Under the pieces are notes generated by a model that saw nothing but the letters and a program-made list of their open reading frames with translations, made no database searches and had not been told where the DNA came from. Made by a program: the position numbers and the translations under genes. DNA of 64,000 nt from Alloascoidea africana (Eukaryota; Ascomycota; Alloascoideomycetes; Alloascoideales; Alloascoideaceae), in the NCBI GenBank assembly GCA_030581615.1, contig JAKTTT010000005.1, forward strand, positions 186,001-250,000, in the 5' to 3' direction. Shown in pieces: positions 1 through 10,277 of this stretch (within the stretch, counting starts at the first letter, position 1; each line of letters starts with the position of its first letter).

Positions 1-821
1 TTCTGTTTGCCTTGCACTTGAAACCACTAAAACCCCAAATGTTCCTTCAAAAAGAAGCAAAATAAATATATGAAAAAAAGAGGAGGACGTAAACCAAATT
101 ATAAAAAGTAAACCCGGCCTCACTATGCGGTTCAACCCAATTGCGATAACAAGGAGAAGTGTCCAGCCTAAAGAAACAAGAAAAATAGAAATGTCACGTG
201 CTGACTCGGTGATGGGATGTGATGCCGGGTGTGTGTAAATTTCAGCACGGGGTTTGGGCCACTGGAGACGGGCGCATTTGTAATGAAAAATAGACCGACA
301 TCGCACTTTGAGTGGGAAGTCTTGTTTGCATTTATGGGCGAGGCCGGAAAGTCTCTGGACATGGAGGAACTTATATAGATGGGGGATGTTTGGTTAAAAT
401 TGAGTGTGAAATGGTAGACAGTGTTTGATTTCCAATCGATTTACACATTGGAAGAGTTTGTTGTCTGTTCACAGCTTATCGTATACTATTGTCAACTTTA
501 ATCAACAGTCTCCACAATCGGAGAAACTTCATCAAAATGTGTTTCTGGACAAATGCATGATAAAAAAACAAACGAAATGACTAAAAAGAAAAATTTATAT
601 GTACTAGTATCATATACAAGCTTATGGGACAATCATCTAGCCGTATCATGGTCTAAGCATATGGTGTACCAGTTTTTTTGCAAATGTTCAATGGTGAAAA
701 GTCACAAACAAGAACTTTACAGTTCAACGGTAAAGTCGGTTTAGATATAGACAAGCAAAGAAAAAAATGAATCAACCAATTGAGTATGCATGTTAAGGAT
801 TGATCGGCCTCCCCTTTTGGT
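1..821. other. Gene-free flank downstream of IDI1
   Basis: No convincing coding frame is seen on either strand; the open stretches are short and lack recognisable motifs. A CACGTG bHLH-type palindrome lies at 195-200. The part nearest 821 is presumably the 3' untranslated region of the leftward IDI1 gene. Confidence 0.5.
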
Positions 822-1769
822 CTAAATGCTGTGAACAATCTCTGAGTCATAAAACTTTTCGGCTCCATCAATGTCTGTCCACCATTTGAATAAATATTTT
901 TCACAAATTAACTTGAACCATGGTGTAAATACAAGATCGGGATCTTCAAACAATTCTTTGAGTTCCTCTGCAGTGACATACTTTTGATCTCTAACCTCGT
1001 TCAAATTAGGAACCAGTTCAGTATCCGCACGGATGAAAAAAATGTAATCCATTTCATGCTCGGCCCAAGGACCACTGCTTGGCGCTTTATAATGAATTCT
1101 TGTCAAGAATTTGAAATTTTCCAAAGGAATAGCTTCAGGTTTAATGCCAAGTTCATGATCCAGTTTCCGTTGAGCTGCATTTCGGGCGCCTCGAATTGAA
1201 GATTCTAAATCGGACCCTGTTTCCGAAGCCACTGCCAAAGGATGAGAACAGCAAGTATTTGTCCACATATTGGCGAACGTAATTTTCTCATCTGCACGCT
1301 GTTGCAGTAATAGTTTGTTCTCGGAGTTGAACAAAAACACAGAAAATGCTCGGTGTAGCAGACCTTTTTCAATGTTTTCCACAAGATGGCAAGTTTTCTT
1401 GCTACCAGCGCCAATGGGGACGTCATTATAATCCACCACAATACACATTTCATCCATCAATTTGATCTGTTCATCATCATGGCCTTTGAACAAAGCGGAT
1501 TCCTTATCGTCAATGTTCGAGGCCTCAGAGCGAGCACTTTCCAAAACTGTAGAAGGAATAACACTGGGGAAAATCCGCAGAACATCTTCCGGTTTCAGAG
1601 ACTTTACGAGTTCATCATAAGAACTGGGCTTTGGAGAACTGTTTTTACCTAAAAATGGTAAGTACTTTGTAATAAAGATCAACAGATCGTAAAGCCGTGC
1701 CTTGACACTGGCCAAAAATGATGAAATCATTACTGACATGGGCGAGCTTGAAGGCTTCTCGACGGTCAT
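822..1769 (-). CDS. IDI1: Isopentenyl-diphosphate delta-isomerase (IPP isomerase)
   Basis: Interconverts isopentenyl and dimethylallyl diphosphate in the mevalonate/sterol pathway. The 315-residue product carries the type I IPP isomerase (Nudix fold) signatures: FSGHDEEQIKLM-like entry segment, HLVENIEKGLLHRAFSVFLF, the active-site cysteine in TNTCCSHPL and the glutamate-bearing EHEMDYIFF segment, ending with FTPWFKLICEKYLFKWW. It is about 27 residues longer than the S. cerevisiae enzyme because of an N-terminal extension containing a hydrophobic stretch (about residues 26-41). Removing that stretch as an intron shifts the frame with the best splice signals visible, so it is probably translated. 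It is divergent from BFR1 across about 540 bp. The family call is very secure; the role of the extension is unknown. Confidence 0.96.
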   Translation of the reverse strand: MTVEKPSSSPMSVMISSFLASVKARLYDLLIFITKYLPFLGKNSSPKPSSYDELVKSLKPEDVLRIFPSVIPSTVLESARSEASNIDDKESALFKGHDDEQIKLMDEMCIVVDYNDVPIGAGSKKTCHLVENIEKGLLHRAFSVFLFNSENKLLLQQRADEKITFANMWTNTCCSHPLAVASETGSDLESSIRGARNAAQRKLDHELGIKPEAIPLENFKFLTRIHYKAPSSGPWAEHEMDYIFFIRADTELVPNLNEVRDQKYVTAEELKELFEDPDLVFTPWFKLICEKYLFKWWTDIDGAEKFYDSEIVHSI

Positions 1770-2056
1770 GACTGAAAAAAAAAATACAAGCTTTTCTTTT
1801 GGTCAAACGGAAAAAGCTGAGGAAACAAAGACGATCAGCCAGGGAAAGTGTGTGCTTAAACTTCTGGAGCACTTCTCGGATTTCGGTTTGAGCTTAAAAA
1901 GAGGTCCGAAGCTTACTCCTTTGAGAAGCGTTACGCGTAAATATCAGTCTGACACTTTTCAAAGCAAAGACAAAAGGCCACCTATTAAGTCAATCTTCAC
2001 CATCCACTCTTTTTGTTCCCCTTCAACAAGAGTACCTCAGCTGGTGAGCACTATAT

Positions 2057-2285
2057 GTAAGTCTTTCTTTTTTGGAAAAATATTTCATGCGCATTGTTTT
2101 TGCGAAGAATATGGAGTTTTTTCAGACTCTTCACAGCTTTTTTTTTGCTCTTAAGATTTTTTTTCGTCGCAGGGAGGGGTTGACTCAAGCTTATCAAATA
2201 GAACCTTTTATCTTATGCTCCTTGTTCACGGAGGTTTGAAAACAAAAAAAAATTAGCTAACTTTCTCGTTTTTATGATTTTGTAG
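2057..2285 (+). other. BFR1: Probable 5' UTR intron of BFR1
   Basis: A GTAAGT donor at 2057-2062, an AGCTAAC branch-point-like heptamer at 2255-2261 and a TTTTGTAG acceptor ending at 2285 (or TAG ending at 2288) lie in the correct order about 25-30 bp before the BFR1 start codon. No reading frame joins across it, so it would be a leader intron. The inference rests on splice signals only. Confidence 0.55.
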
Positions 2286-2312
2286 TAGAGAGACTTTCTG
2301 AACTTTGTAAAA

Positions 2313-3704
2313 ATGGCTTCAGTTGCGGCTCCCAAGAAAGTCTCTGGCTTCAAGAGAATTCAAAAGCCCAGTAAAGAGTCCCGCGATGCTGAGCTTGAGA
2401 AGCTCAACATTGAGCTCGAAGCCAAAAATCAAGCAGTCACTGAAATTTCCAACCAGATGAATGCCTTGAAAGACAACGACAAGTCTACCGGTAGACGTTC
2501 TGAATTGCAAGGCCAGCTCGAACAGATTAAACAACAACGAAACAAGCTTAAGAATGAGCGTAATACAATCAATGACGAAATCAAGGCTATTGATACTGTC
2601 ATGAAGAAGAGGATTAAGGAGCTTCAAGCCGCCCGTGGGAAATCCAACTTCAAATCAACTGATGATATCGACAGACACATCAAGAAGTTGGAAGATTCTA
2701 TTGCTTCTGGTGCTTTGAAATTGGCGGATGAGCGCCGTACCATCAAGGAGATTTCCGGCTTGAGAAAGACCCGAAAGGATTTTGGGGGTCTAGAACAGAT
2801 TCAAAAATCCATTGATGAGGATAAGGCGAAGATTTCCAAGCTCAAGGAGAAACTCAGCGGCACCAATAATAAGGAGTTGAACTCTCAATTTGAGTCTGTA
2901 ACTGGCGAGTTGGATGCAATTAGAGCGGGAAGCAACCAAATTTACGAAAAGAAGAACGCTTTATACAAAAAAAGACAGAGCATATATAAAGAAAAAGACG
3001 CTATCTATGCCAACATCAAGAAGATCAAGAGCGAATATTCTGCCAAACTTGAAGAATTTCACAAGGTTGTTGCTCAGGAGCGTGCGAAGCGTTTGGAAGC
3101 TGAAAAAATTGAAAGAGAGGCTGCAGAAAAGGAACGCAAGAAGCAGATTGCCAACGAGAAATTAGCGGCAGCTTCTATTCCTGCATTTGCTTCTGAAATT
3201 AAGACGATCAACACTTTGATTGTGCATTTCGATCCTACCTACACCCCTTCCAAAAGTTCCATTTTGAATGAAATCTCGAATGATTTGTCAAACATTCATA
3301 TTACGCAGCGCAAGATTGAGGCACCTGAAGGTGCTATTTTACTACAAAAGAAGGAGCAAGAGAATTTTTTTGTGGGAACTGGCGGGAAAAAGAATAGAAA
3401 GCGTGGCAAGAAGGGAGGCCGCTTTTCTGTTGACCCTCTTATTATGACCGACTTGAGCAACCTTTCTATCCCTATCCCAATGTCTAGCGATGATGTCCCC
3501 GGTACAATTGAATCTCTAAAGGCAAAGTTGAAGGCGTTTGAGGAATCTCAGGAGAAACAAACCAAAGAAAACATTGAGAAGGCCAAGGCTGAAATTGCAA
3601 AACTGGAAGAAGAAGAGGCTTCTGAAAAAGCAAAGGAGGCTGAGGCTGAGGCCAAGATTCTAGCTGAAGCTAAAGATGTCACCGAATCCACTGAAGCTAA
3701 CTGA
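2313..3704 (+). CDS. BFR1: Bfr1-like polysome/ER mRNA-binding coiled-coil protein
   Basis: 463 residues, close to the 470 of S. cerevisiae Bfr1, which binds mRNPs on ER-associated polysomes and affects secretion and ploidy. The sequence is almost wholly charged helix: long heptad-like stretches rich in Lys/Glu from about residue 20 to 290, a basic GGKKNRKRGKKGGR patch near residues 355-370, a short conserved segment about FSVDPLIMTDLSNLSIPIP, then an acidic coiled tail rich in Ala, Glu and Lys. The N-terminal GFKRIQKPS and the basic patch followed by FSVDP are typical of the family. The start at 2313 is the first ATG after the putative leader intron. Convergent with MCA1. Confidence 0.9.
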   Translation: MASVAAPKKVSGFKRIQKPSKESRDAELEKLNIELEAKNQAVTEISNQMNALKDNDKSTGRRSELQGQLEQIKQQRNKLKNERNTINDEIKAIDTVMKKRIKELQAARGKSNFKSTDDIDRHIKKLEDSIASGALKLADERRTIKEISGLRKTRKDFGGLEQIQKSIDEDKAKISKLKEKLSGTNNKELNSQFESVTGELDAIRAGSNQIYEKKNALYKKRQSIYKEKDAIYANIKKIKSEYSAKLEEFHKVVAQERAKRLEAEKIEREAAEKERKKQIANEKLAAASIPAFASEIKTINTLIVHFDPTYTPSKSSILNEISNDLSNIHITQRKIEAPEGAILLQKKEQENFFVGTGGKKNRKRGKKGGRFSVDPLIMTDLSNLSIPIPMSSDDVPGTIESLKAKLKAFEESQEKQTKENIEKAKAEIAKLEEEEASEKAKEAEAEAKILAEAKDVTESTEAN

Positions 3705-4042
3705 TCTGATCAAGTTAAAATCTACATACACATTTTGAACATCCCATCTTATCGTAAATTGCTTGCACTGATTTAGGATAACCTCACTCGTATGCTACTT
3801 TTTACTTACATCTTTATCTTTTTTATCACTTTTTTTTTTTCATTACAGTGTCTTATTCTTATTGATTACATCTAGATGAAAGTAAAGACTTAGTGTGTAT
3901 AGTGACAATTATCATAGGAAAAGAAAAAGAAAAAAAAAACAATATTTCTCAGCTTCATTCATTTATTTCAAAATCTTATAGAAAAGTTAACGTGATCATA
4001 TCCAGCTTCTTCTTCTTCTTCTTAGTATTCTAACCATAGTTT
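3705..4042. other. Convergent 3' region between BFR1 and MCA1
   Basis: AT-rich, with T- and A-runs near 3828-3840 and 3931-3940 and a (CTT)n tract at about 4009-4022. No gene seen; presumably the facing 3' untranslated regions. Confidence 0.5.
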
Positions 4043-5430
4043 CTACATAAGGAATTGCACATTCAAATCAATCGGGTGAGATGCCTAGGTTGAAAAATAG
4101 AAGAGTTAGAAATAAAATAACCAAAAAAGCACTGGATCACCAGACTTACACTAAGTTGGGGCTTTTGAGAGTATTTTCCTCTCAATTGGGCCCTCATATT
4201 GTTCAACAAACTGATATAGCTCTGTTGGGGATTCTGCGATAATACCCCAACGAAGGCATAAGACATGGCACCAGTAGCGTTGCCATTAACAGAAGCATCG
4301 GCACTATCCCAAAATTGTTAGTCAGCTAGATTATTATCCTTTCCCCCAGGATCAACGTGTACTTACGAAGTCTGAGAATCTTTACAACCCGAAATTGAAA
4401 TAACGTCGGCAGCCGAAGTTCTCAACTCCAATTGCTTCTTTCTCGCGCTGTCTCCACCAGCGGCTTTCTTGGCAAAGGTGGTCACGTTCTTGAAAACGCC
4501 GCCAAGATCTCCTTTAGCGTAGGATTCGAAAGAACTCAACAGTCCTGATCCGGCATCCTTCAGAAGGTTGGGCTCCTTGAGCACACCTTTTGTCGAGTAG
4601 AGGTACGGCAGATCCAGAGCAGTGCCTGAGTGACAGCTGTCAAACAGTGCAGTTAATTTACATCCGGAAGGAAGAGGCTTGACCAGAATTTCGTGGATAA
4701 TGTCATCGACAATATGACCGTTCTGACGGAAGTCGACTGGGTAAATGACCTCGTCATAGCCGTCATCTTCGTCGCCGTCTGTGTCCTCAGCCTGGCCACC
4801 ATGACCAGAGAAATGGAAAACGAGAGAATCATTCGGATGGGCTCCCTTTGCTAACCATTGCATGGCTCTCAAAATGTTGGCTTTGGTAGGCATGGACTGG
4901 GGGTTCCCTGAGTCATCGGTCAAAATGACCATGTCGTCCTTCTTGTAGCCGTAGTTCCGCTGTAAGAAGCTAGAGAGGTTGTGGACATCATTGATGCACC
5001 CCTTGAGCTGGTTCGCCTGGCCGATGTAGTTGATTCCAATGAGCAGAGCCTTCTTCTTTCCCTGACAATTGGAATACTGGAAGGTATTGTGCGACCCGTG
5101 TCCAAACGACTGGGGCCCGGTAGGAGGAGCACGCATCTGGGGCTGGCCATACTGCTGCTGGTGCTGCTGGTGCTGCTGGGGCGGCGGCTGGTGCTGCTGT
5201 TGGTAGTAGGGCTGCTGTGGAGGCTGTTGATAGTAAGACTGCTGGGGCTGCTGGTACTGAGGTGTCGCGTTGCCACCCCATCCGCTGGCATCTCCCCAAC
5301 CTGGCTGGGGAGCTCCGGGAGGTGGGCCGTAGGGGGCTCCGGAAGGAGGTCCGTAGTTCTGCTGGGGTGTATATCCTCCTCCCTGGGGAGGCCGACCGTA
5401 GTAATTAGCTTGGTGCTGGCCCGGGTACAT
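4043..5430 (-). CDS. MCA1: Metacaspase (Mca1/Yca1 type), three exons
   Basis: Cysteine protease of the caspase-like clan C14, linked in yeast to protein quality control and cell death. Exons read 5430-4367, 4303-4150 and 4084-4043, giving 419 residues; both introns start GTAAGT and end TAG, and the joined sequence restores the conserved KDSQTSADAS and KPQLSASHPID junctions. The N-terminal prodomain begins MYPGQ and is rich in Pro, Gln, Gly and Tyr (roughly residues 1-120). The catalytic His is in HFSGHGG near residue 208, followed by the acidic [12 protein letters not shown] loop, and the catalytic Cys is in FDSCHSG near residue 264. The frame stays open upstream to about 5538 but without an ATG, so 5430 is chosen, matching the family's usual MYPG start. 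The prodomain part is GC-rich. Confidence 0.93.
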
Positions 5431-5644
5431 TCGTGGTTGAGTTGAGATGGTTGTTGGGGGTGAACGAAATGAAGGAGGAAACTGAGAAGAAGCAGCCCTC
5501 CGGAGGAGGTTTTTAACCTTTGAGCAGCATTTTTTCACTGCCTCAAATATTTACTTTTAGCTACTCCTGGAGCACTACGTGGTTCTACGCACTTCGCGGT
5601 TCAATGGCAATGCCAGAAGGAGCAGATCGTCGGGTTAGACTGAG

Positions 5645-6856
5645 CTAAGCGAGCATGCCCTCGGTTTCTCGCCGTAAATATGCCTTCACGGCCGGGCCCC
5701 AGGCATCGGTCCGTTTGTACTGCTTCATGACGGGAGGAAGCCCGTCGATGGCTCCGATCAGGTCCTGGCCCTTGGGCTCCTCGCGGATCTGTGAGATGGG
5801 CGTCAAGTACGTGCGGATGATGAACAGCAGGGCCTTCGTCTCGGGCAGCCGAGTCAAAGTCTGCCGTTCGCATCGCAGAAACACCTTGTCAAAGTCCAGG
5901 GCGTTTGCGTCCAGTTCTTCCACTATTTCGTCCTCGCCGGCGTGATTCAGTGCGGGAGCATAGAGATTTGTATGTGGCTGGACACTCCAATTGAGCCTGA
6001 GAACAAACTGGCCCGGCTTGATCCGCTTGAAGAAACGGTCCATGCTGAGCTCGAGCTTTTCCTTGTACATCGGAACAGGCCCGTGAATATCCTTTAAAGT
6101 TAGATCGACCTTTTCCGATGGGTTGAAGCCGGAGGGAAAGGCAAATGATCCTCCTTTCAAGACATACGAGTCCAAAGATTCGTCAAACGTCAGGAGAAGA
6201 TAGTCTTCTTCAAAGTTCCGTGCCAATATCAAGTTCATCTCCTTTGGAGTCAATTCCCTGGGATCAAGTGGAATCCACTCGTTCCGTAACTTGTTCAGCA
6301 CCCTGGATTTGTCCTTATCCACGGCAAAATACATTGGATACCGTTTGATCATGAAATCAATGAGCATCTTGTAGGTCTCGCGCAACGGTTCAAGCGCTTC
6401 CGGCTTGAACATCATCGTGTTATCTGGGTTTTCAAGAACGATCTTCTCTCTTTCCTTCGTTACCTTGTCATATGTATTTTCCAATAGTAGCCATTCTTCG
6501 GGTGGGCACGTCTTGATCCCCATAGTCATCCTGTACGGGCCATTTGTGAACGGCCGATAAGGTCTGGGTTCCTGTTTCTTGTAATCAAAGCCCGGACTCT
6601 CTGGACTAATCTCTGGTGGAGAGTAAATCTTGCTATGGGATACAATTGAAGATCGTGACCGAGTCCTTTTGTCCTTGCCCTTTTCGTGTCCTGCCAATGC
6701 TTTAGAAGGGTGGGCTGCCCGTTTCAGCGCCAGATAAGCTAAGATTCCAACCACCGCCGCCGCTGCCATCAACAGCAGCAGTCGAGACTGCTTCAAAATC
6801 AGGGACTTGGTATTCAGCTCTAAACTGCCGTATTCAAAGCTTTCCAAATCTGCCAT
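5645..6856 (-). CDS. DUF3445 / HODM alpha-subunit-like protein with N-terminal membrane anchor
   Basis: 403 residues from the first ATG (6856). An N-terminal hydrophobic helix, LLLLMAAAAVVGILAYLAL, at about residues 27-45 would anchor it in a membrane, followed by a basic Ser/Arg-rich linker. The rest matches the DUF3445 family, related to the heme-dependent oxidative N-demethylase alpha subunit: a PFTNGPYRMTMGIK entry, LRLNWSVQPHTN, and the FLRCERQTLTRLP segment corresponding to the family's HRQ/ERQ signature. Fungal members are common but uncharacterised; whether it binds heme or demethylates an amine is inference from the family. Its 3' end lies about 215 bp from the MCA1 start and shares its GC-rich island. 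Confidence 0.8.
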   Translation of the reverse strand: MADLESFEYGSLELNTKSLILKQSRLLLLMAAAAVVGILAYLALKRAAHPSKALAGHEKGKDKRTRSRSSIVSHSKIYSPPEISPESPGFDYKKQEPRPYRPFTNGPYRMTMGIKTCPPEEWLLLENTYDKVTKEREKIVLENPDNTMMFKPEALEPLRETYKMLIDFMIKRYPMYFAVDKDKSRVLNKLRNEWIPLDPRELTPKEMNLILARNFEEDYLLLTFDESLDSYVLKGGSFAFPSGFNPSEKVDLTLKDIHGPVPMYKEKLELSMDRFFKRIKPGQFVLRLNWSVQPHTNLYAPALNHAGEDEIVEELDANALDFDKVFLRCERQTLTRLPETKALLFIIRTYLTPISQIREEPKGQDLIGAIDGLPPVMKQYKRTDAWGPAVKAYLRRETEGMLA

Positions 6857-7216
6857 CCTGGAGTATATGATGAGAATGAGAAAGTTTGTTCTGGTCTCGC
6901 TCAATCTTTATCTCCTCAGAATGGCAGCAGCGTCGGAACTACTTTCCAAAAGCGCTCTTCTTGCAGAAACATCCCCATACGTTAACAGATGGCTGTTTTA
7001 GTCGCCAACATAGGCTTTACTGAGCGGCCAGGCCGGTATGGGTGCTGGAATCCGCTTCCGTTACCGGAAAACATACAAGGACAATCTATCGTTATCTATA
7101 AAGCAATCTTTTTGATGTTACTACAAAAATGATTAGGCTGTATAATGTATGCTAAATAGATTTAGAATGCAAGAAATCTTTTATGCCTTTAGAGATATAT
7201 GCTATGCCCAAACCAG
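6857..7216. other. Intergenic between the DUF3445 gene and BGL2
   Basis: Upstream of the leftward DUF3445 gene and downstream of leftward BGL2. No gene seen. Confidence 0.4.
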
Positions 7217-8218
7217 TTAACCAGAAAAGTCACAGGACACAGGGTATTTTGGTGAACCGTTTGTCTCATCAAGAACTCCCCAGTGTTTTTCAACATCGGA
7301 AGTGCCAGAAGTGTCGGGCTTCCAGTTCTCATCAAACGATTCAAAAACCAAAGTATCAACCCCCCAAGCACGAATGGCACAAATCGCTTCCTGCCAATAC
7401 TGTTTTGCATTATCGATACCAGGATAGGAAGACTCAAAGTTTGTACCCTCGGTAGGCCATCCTGTTTCGCCAACCCAGAATTCAACCTCGGTTGAACCTT
7501 TCACGGTCTGGATAGTTTGTAATGCTTGCATTATATCATCGAAAAAAGAAAAAGATGCGTTGTTCATGGTCTGGCCTTGCCAGTATGAAAAAGCATTGGC
7601 CAAAACGATATCAGAAGCAGAGATGACATTGGTATTCCCGCCGTCAACAAGTAAATTCCATGAATCGACTGTTCCAACCAGAGTTCCACTCAAGCTATCC
7701 CCATTTTTGTCTGAAAGGTCGTTGACCAAATCGCGTACTTCGTCAATATATTTCGACAATTCGCTTGAGGTAAGATCTTCTCGGTACAATGCTTCGGAAC
7801 CGACTAGAACTGCTTTCAAAGATGATTTGGATAATAGTCCCAAATACGATGACAACGCTTGCTTTTCTTTCTCGTAATGAGCAGAGTCTGTGGGCCATAT
7901 TCCGAGGAAAAGCTTGAATCCGTATTCTTCAATAGCAGGTGCAATGTTTTGGAGTACATCACAGTCACATCCAGAATAAACTTTGATAGTTGTTGTATAG
8001 GATTTGATTATCTCAAATTCAGCCCTGTAATCATCTGTTGTTTTGCACTCTTGGCTGGAGGTGTAATAACCAAGATTAAATCCAAGCTTCAACAAAAAAA
8101 GTCAGTTATCAGTTTTTTTTGGTAACATTATTATCTCTTTTTTTCATACTTCGCCTAGAGCATTAACAAAAGTCGAAGCGCCAACTAGAGCAATTAATGT
8201 TGAGGAGAAAAAACGCAT
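7217..8218 (-). CDS. BGL2: Cell-wall GH17 glucan 1,3-beta-glucosidase/transglucosylase Bgl2, two exons
   Basis: Wall-resident enzyme that cleaves and transfers beta-1,3-glucan. Exon 1 (8218-8150) encodes exactly a 23-residue signal peptide MRFFSSTLIALVGASTFVNALGE; the intron has a GTATGA donor and TTGAAG acceptor; exon 2 (8086-7217) continues LGFNLG, recreating the ALGELGFNLG junction seen in S. cerevisiae Bgl2 (GELAFNLG). Total 312 residues against 313 in yeast. GH17 landmarks are present: VGSEALYR with the acid/base Glu, ANAFSYWQGQTMNNASFSF, the nucleophile region WVGETGWPT, and FESFDENWKPDTSGTSDVEKHWGV. It lies next to no functional partner. Very secure. Confidence 0.97.
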
Positions 8219-9691
8219 CTAGTTTAAATAAATATATGTAAATGAGTGTGGATGTAGATTATTGGAATGTGTTGTTTAAAAATGAGTGTAAATTGTTTGC
8301 TGAAAAAGACAAAAGTCGGAGTTTTAGCCTACTTTATAAACCGATCATTGAATAAGCCTCCATCCATGCCGTTAAATCTGAGGCTGAAGTGCTGTGCCAT
8401 CTTGGAGAATCTTTGATGCTGTAGGCGTGTGTATTTATTAAATTAAATATCTGAGGGAAGCAGGCGATAACAAAAAATGAACCACTGGACTGGTCTAGGA
8501 CCTCTCACATACTGGCGTTAAAGCAAGTTTTACAAAATCTTCAGGCGTGGTGGTCGATGTGGACTGGATATAGAAGGAACCCGAGGACATTTCAACGTTG
8601 TAAGTTGATACAGGTGAACGTCCCGTCCATTCCTCATAAGTTGGTCCAATGTGTAATGCAATTTGTTTAGTTGATGCATCCAATTTTTGTCAACATTATT
8701 TGTGCTTGTTTCCGCTGAGCCCGAACAGGTTCTCTTTATGAGCTTGAAATCACAAAGAGTGAAGAAAAATTCGCCTTAGATGCCAATTCTTATATTTTGA
8801 TCTCAGAAAGAATAATCAGATGGGAACTGATTTATATATCAGAATTTCAAAGCAAATTCAGTTTGATCTTTTTATTCAAACTTCTGTTTTAGTTTTGAGG
8901 AAAAACCTCTTGTCAAAAGTTTTAGAGAATCTATACTTTGAAGAAAAAAAACAGTTTTTTTTGGTTTTATACCAGGCATTTCCCCCCATCATTTTATACG
9001 TTCTCACAACGAGATAAACTTATTTTCGTCAAATATAGTAGCCAAACAAATGAAAAAAAAAAACACAATCTAATGAAGAATAGATTTTGTCAATAAAAGA
9101 AACAAGCAATTGTATCGAAATTTAAAACCATATCGATTTAATTTTTTCTGACCGAATACAGTAAAGACAGTTAGAGAAGAATTCATCTCTAAATTTCAGG
9201 AAACCAACGTACGACTAGACAAACTAGAATCGAAGATAGATTTAATACAAGTAATCTTCCGATAAAACTCTGAATATAGAGATAGAATTATAGGGAAGTA
9301 AAGTGGGCTTGAGGAAGACCATGAAAGTGATAACCATCTTTCTTGTCAGTTACTTGTTTGTTCTCCAAACTCTACTTCAGACTTCAATGTGACATATTCA
9401 ACAATTGTGAAAAAGTTCAACCAAGCCAGTAAAAATTAGGCACTATGTTATGAAAGGATAAGCTGTAAACCCCCAAGAACCATCATTAATTTTTGGTAGA
9501 AAGTACTTTGACTTACTGCCCAATCTTACTTCTAATTCTTGTCACTTTTTGAAGCACCTATTTAAGTTGTTTTTAGAATATTTTTCCATTTTTGTTACTT
9601 TAATTTCATACCCCCATATCAAGAGTATGCACAACAATAACCGAATCATGAACCTGATGCTAATTATCTCCAAAAATTCTTTGTCAAGAAA
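8219..9691. other. Long AT-rich intergenic region, BGL2 promoter side
   Basis: Apart from the open fragment at 8495-8683 listed separately, no coding or RNA gene is recognised. The stretch 8800-9650 is AT-rich with many stops in all frames. Confidence 0.4.
8495..8683 (-). pseudogene. Short open fragment without an ATG, possible gene relic
   Basis: About 62 codons of ordinary, non-repetitive amino-acid composition end in a TAG stop at 8495. The frame is closed upstream by an in-frame stop just before the first sense codon shown and has no ATG. The product (QIALHIGPTYEEWTGRS, then a Ser/Thr-rich stretch, then FVKLALTPVCERS) is not recognised. It could be the last exon of a lost gene, or chance. 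Confidence 0.2.
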
Positions 9692-9789
9692 TTCCCTCAT
9701 AGCTCAGTTGGTAGAGCGTTCGGCTTTTATTCAAGCAAATCTTGAAAAAGCCTACCGAAATGTCCAGGGTTCGAGCCCCTGTGAGGGAG
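9692..9789 (+). tRNA. tK(UUU): tRNA-Lys (anticodon UUU) with a 24-nt intron
   Basis: Acceptor stem TCCCTCA/TGAGGGA with discriminator G, D-arm TAGCTCAGTTGGTAGAGC (A box), anticodon stem TTCGG/CCGAA, and T-arm CAGGG-TTCGAGC-CCCTG (B box). Anticodon TTT is at 9726-9728; an intron of 24 nt (9730-9753) sits one base 3' of the anticodon, the standard nuclear position. The body closely matches S. cerevisiae tRNA-Lys(UUU), which also carries an intron there. The mature tRNA lacks encoded CCA, as expected for a eukaryote. Confidence 0.96.
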
Positions 9790-9792
9790 TTC

Positions 9793-9798
9793 TTTTTT
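9793..9798 (+). terminator. RNA polymerase III T-run terminator
   Basis: Six consecutive T residues begin three bases after the tRNA discriminator base, the usual Pol III stop. Confidence 0.85.
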
Positions 9799-10277
9799 GA
9801 TTCGATCTTCTATTTTTCCAATCTTTTTTGGGGTTTTGATAAATCAAAGAATCGAAACTTGATAATGCAAACTAGGTTACAAAACCTTTTTTTTTTTGGA
9901 ATGCGATTGGAAGAAACACAATATATGGCTCTGAGAAGTATACAAATATCCGTGTCTCTGGCACCAAAGACGTAACCAGACTTTTACACCTTTATCTAAA
10001 TTCTATTTAACCAGAATAATCTGGTTTCTATCATCAATCATCGATATACGTCGTTTTCCAATGAAAAGCGACATTTCCCAGGCGGTTTTGGCTTATAGTG
10101 GCTCTTTTTTACATCTTGTACCTCTCTCTGTCTCCGGAAGGATGCGAATGCGAGCACGATTGGGTTTTGATTGGGTAAAGTTTACCCACACGCTCATCAC
10201 CACCTCTTTTATCATCAGCTAAAAAAGCCCACGAAACGCTTCCACATTTAGCTACTGGGAAACAGGAGCAAGTCACC
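9799..10277. other. Intergenic upstream of the Tgl-family gene
   Basis: No gene seen; contains the presumptive promoter and leader of the rightward gene starting at 10278. Confidence 0.4.
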
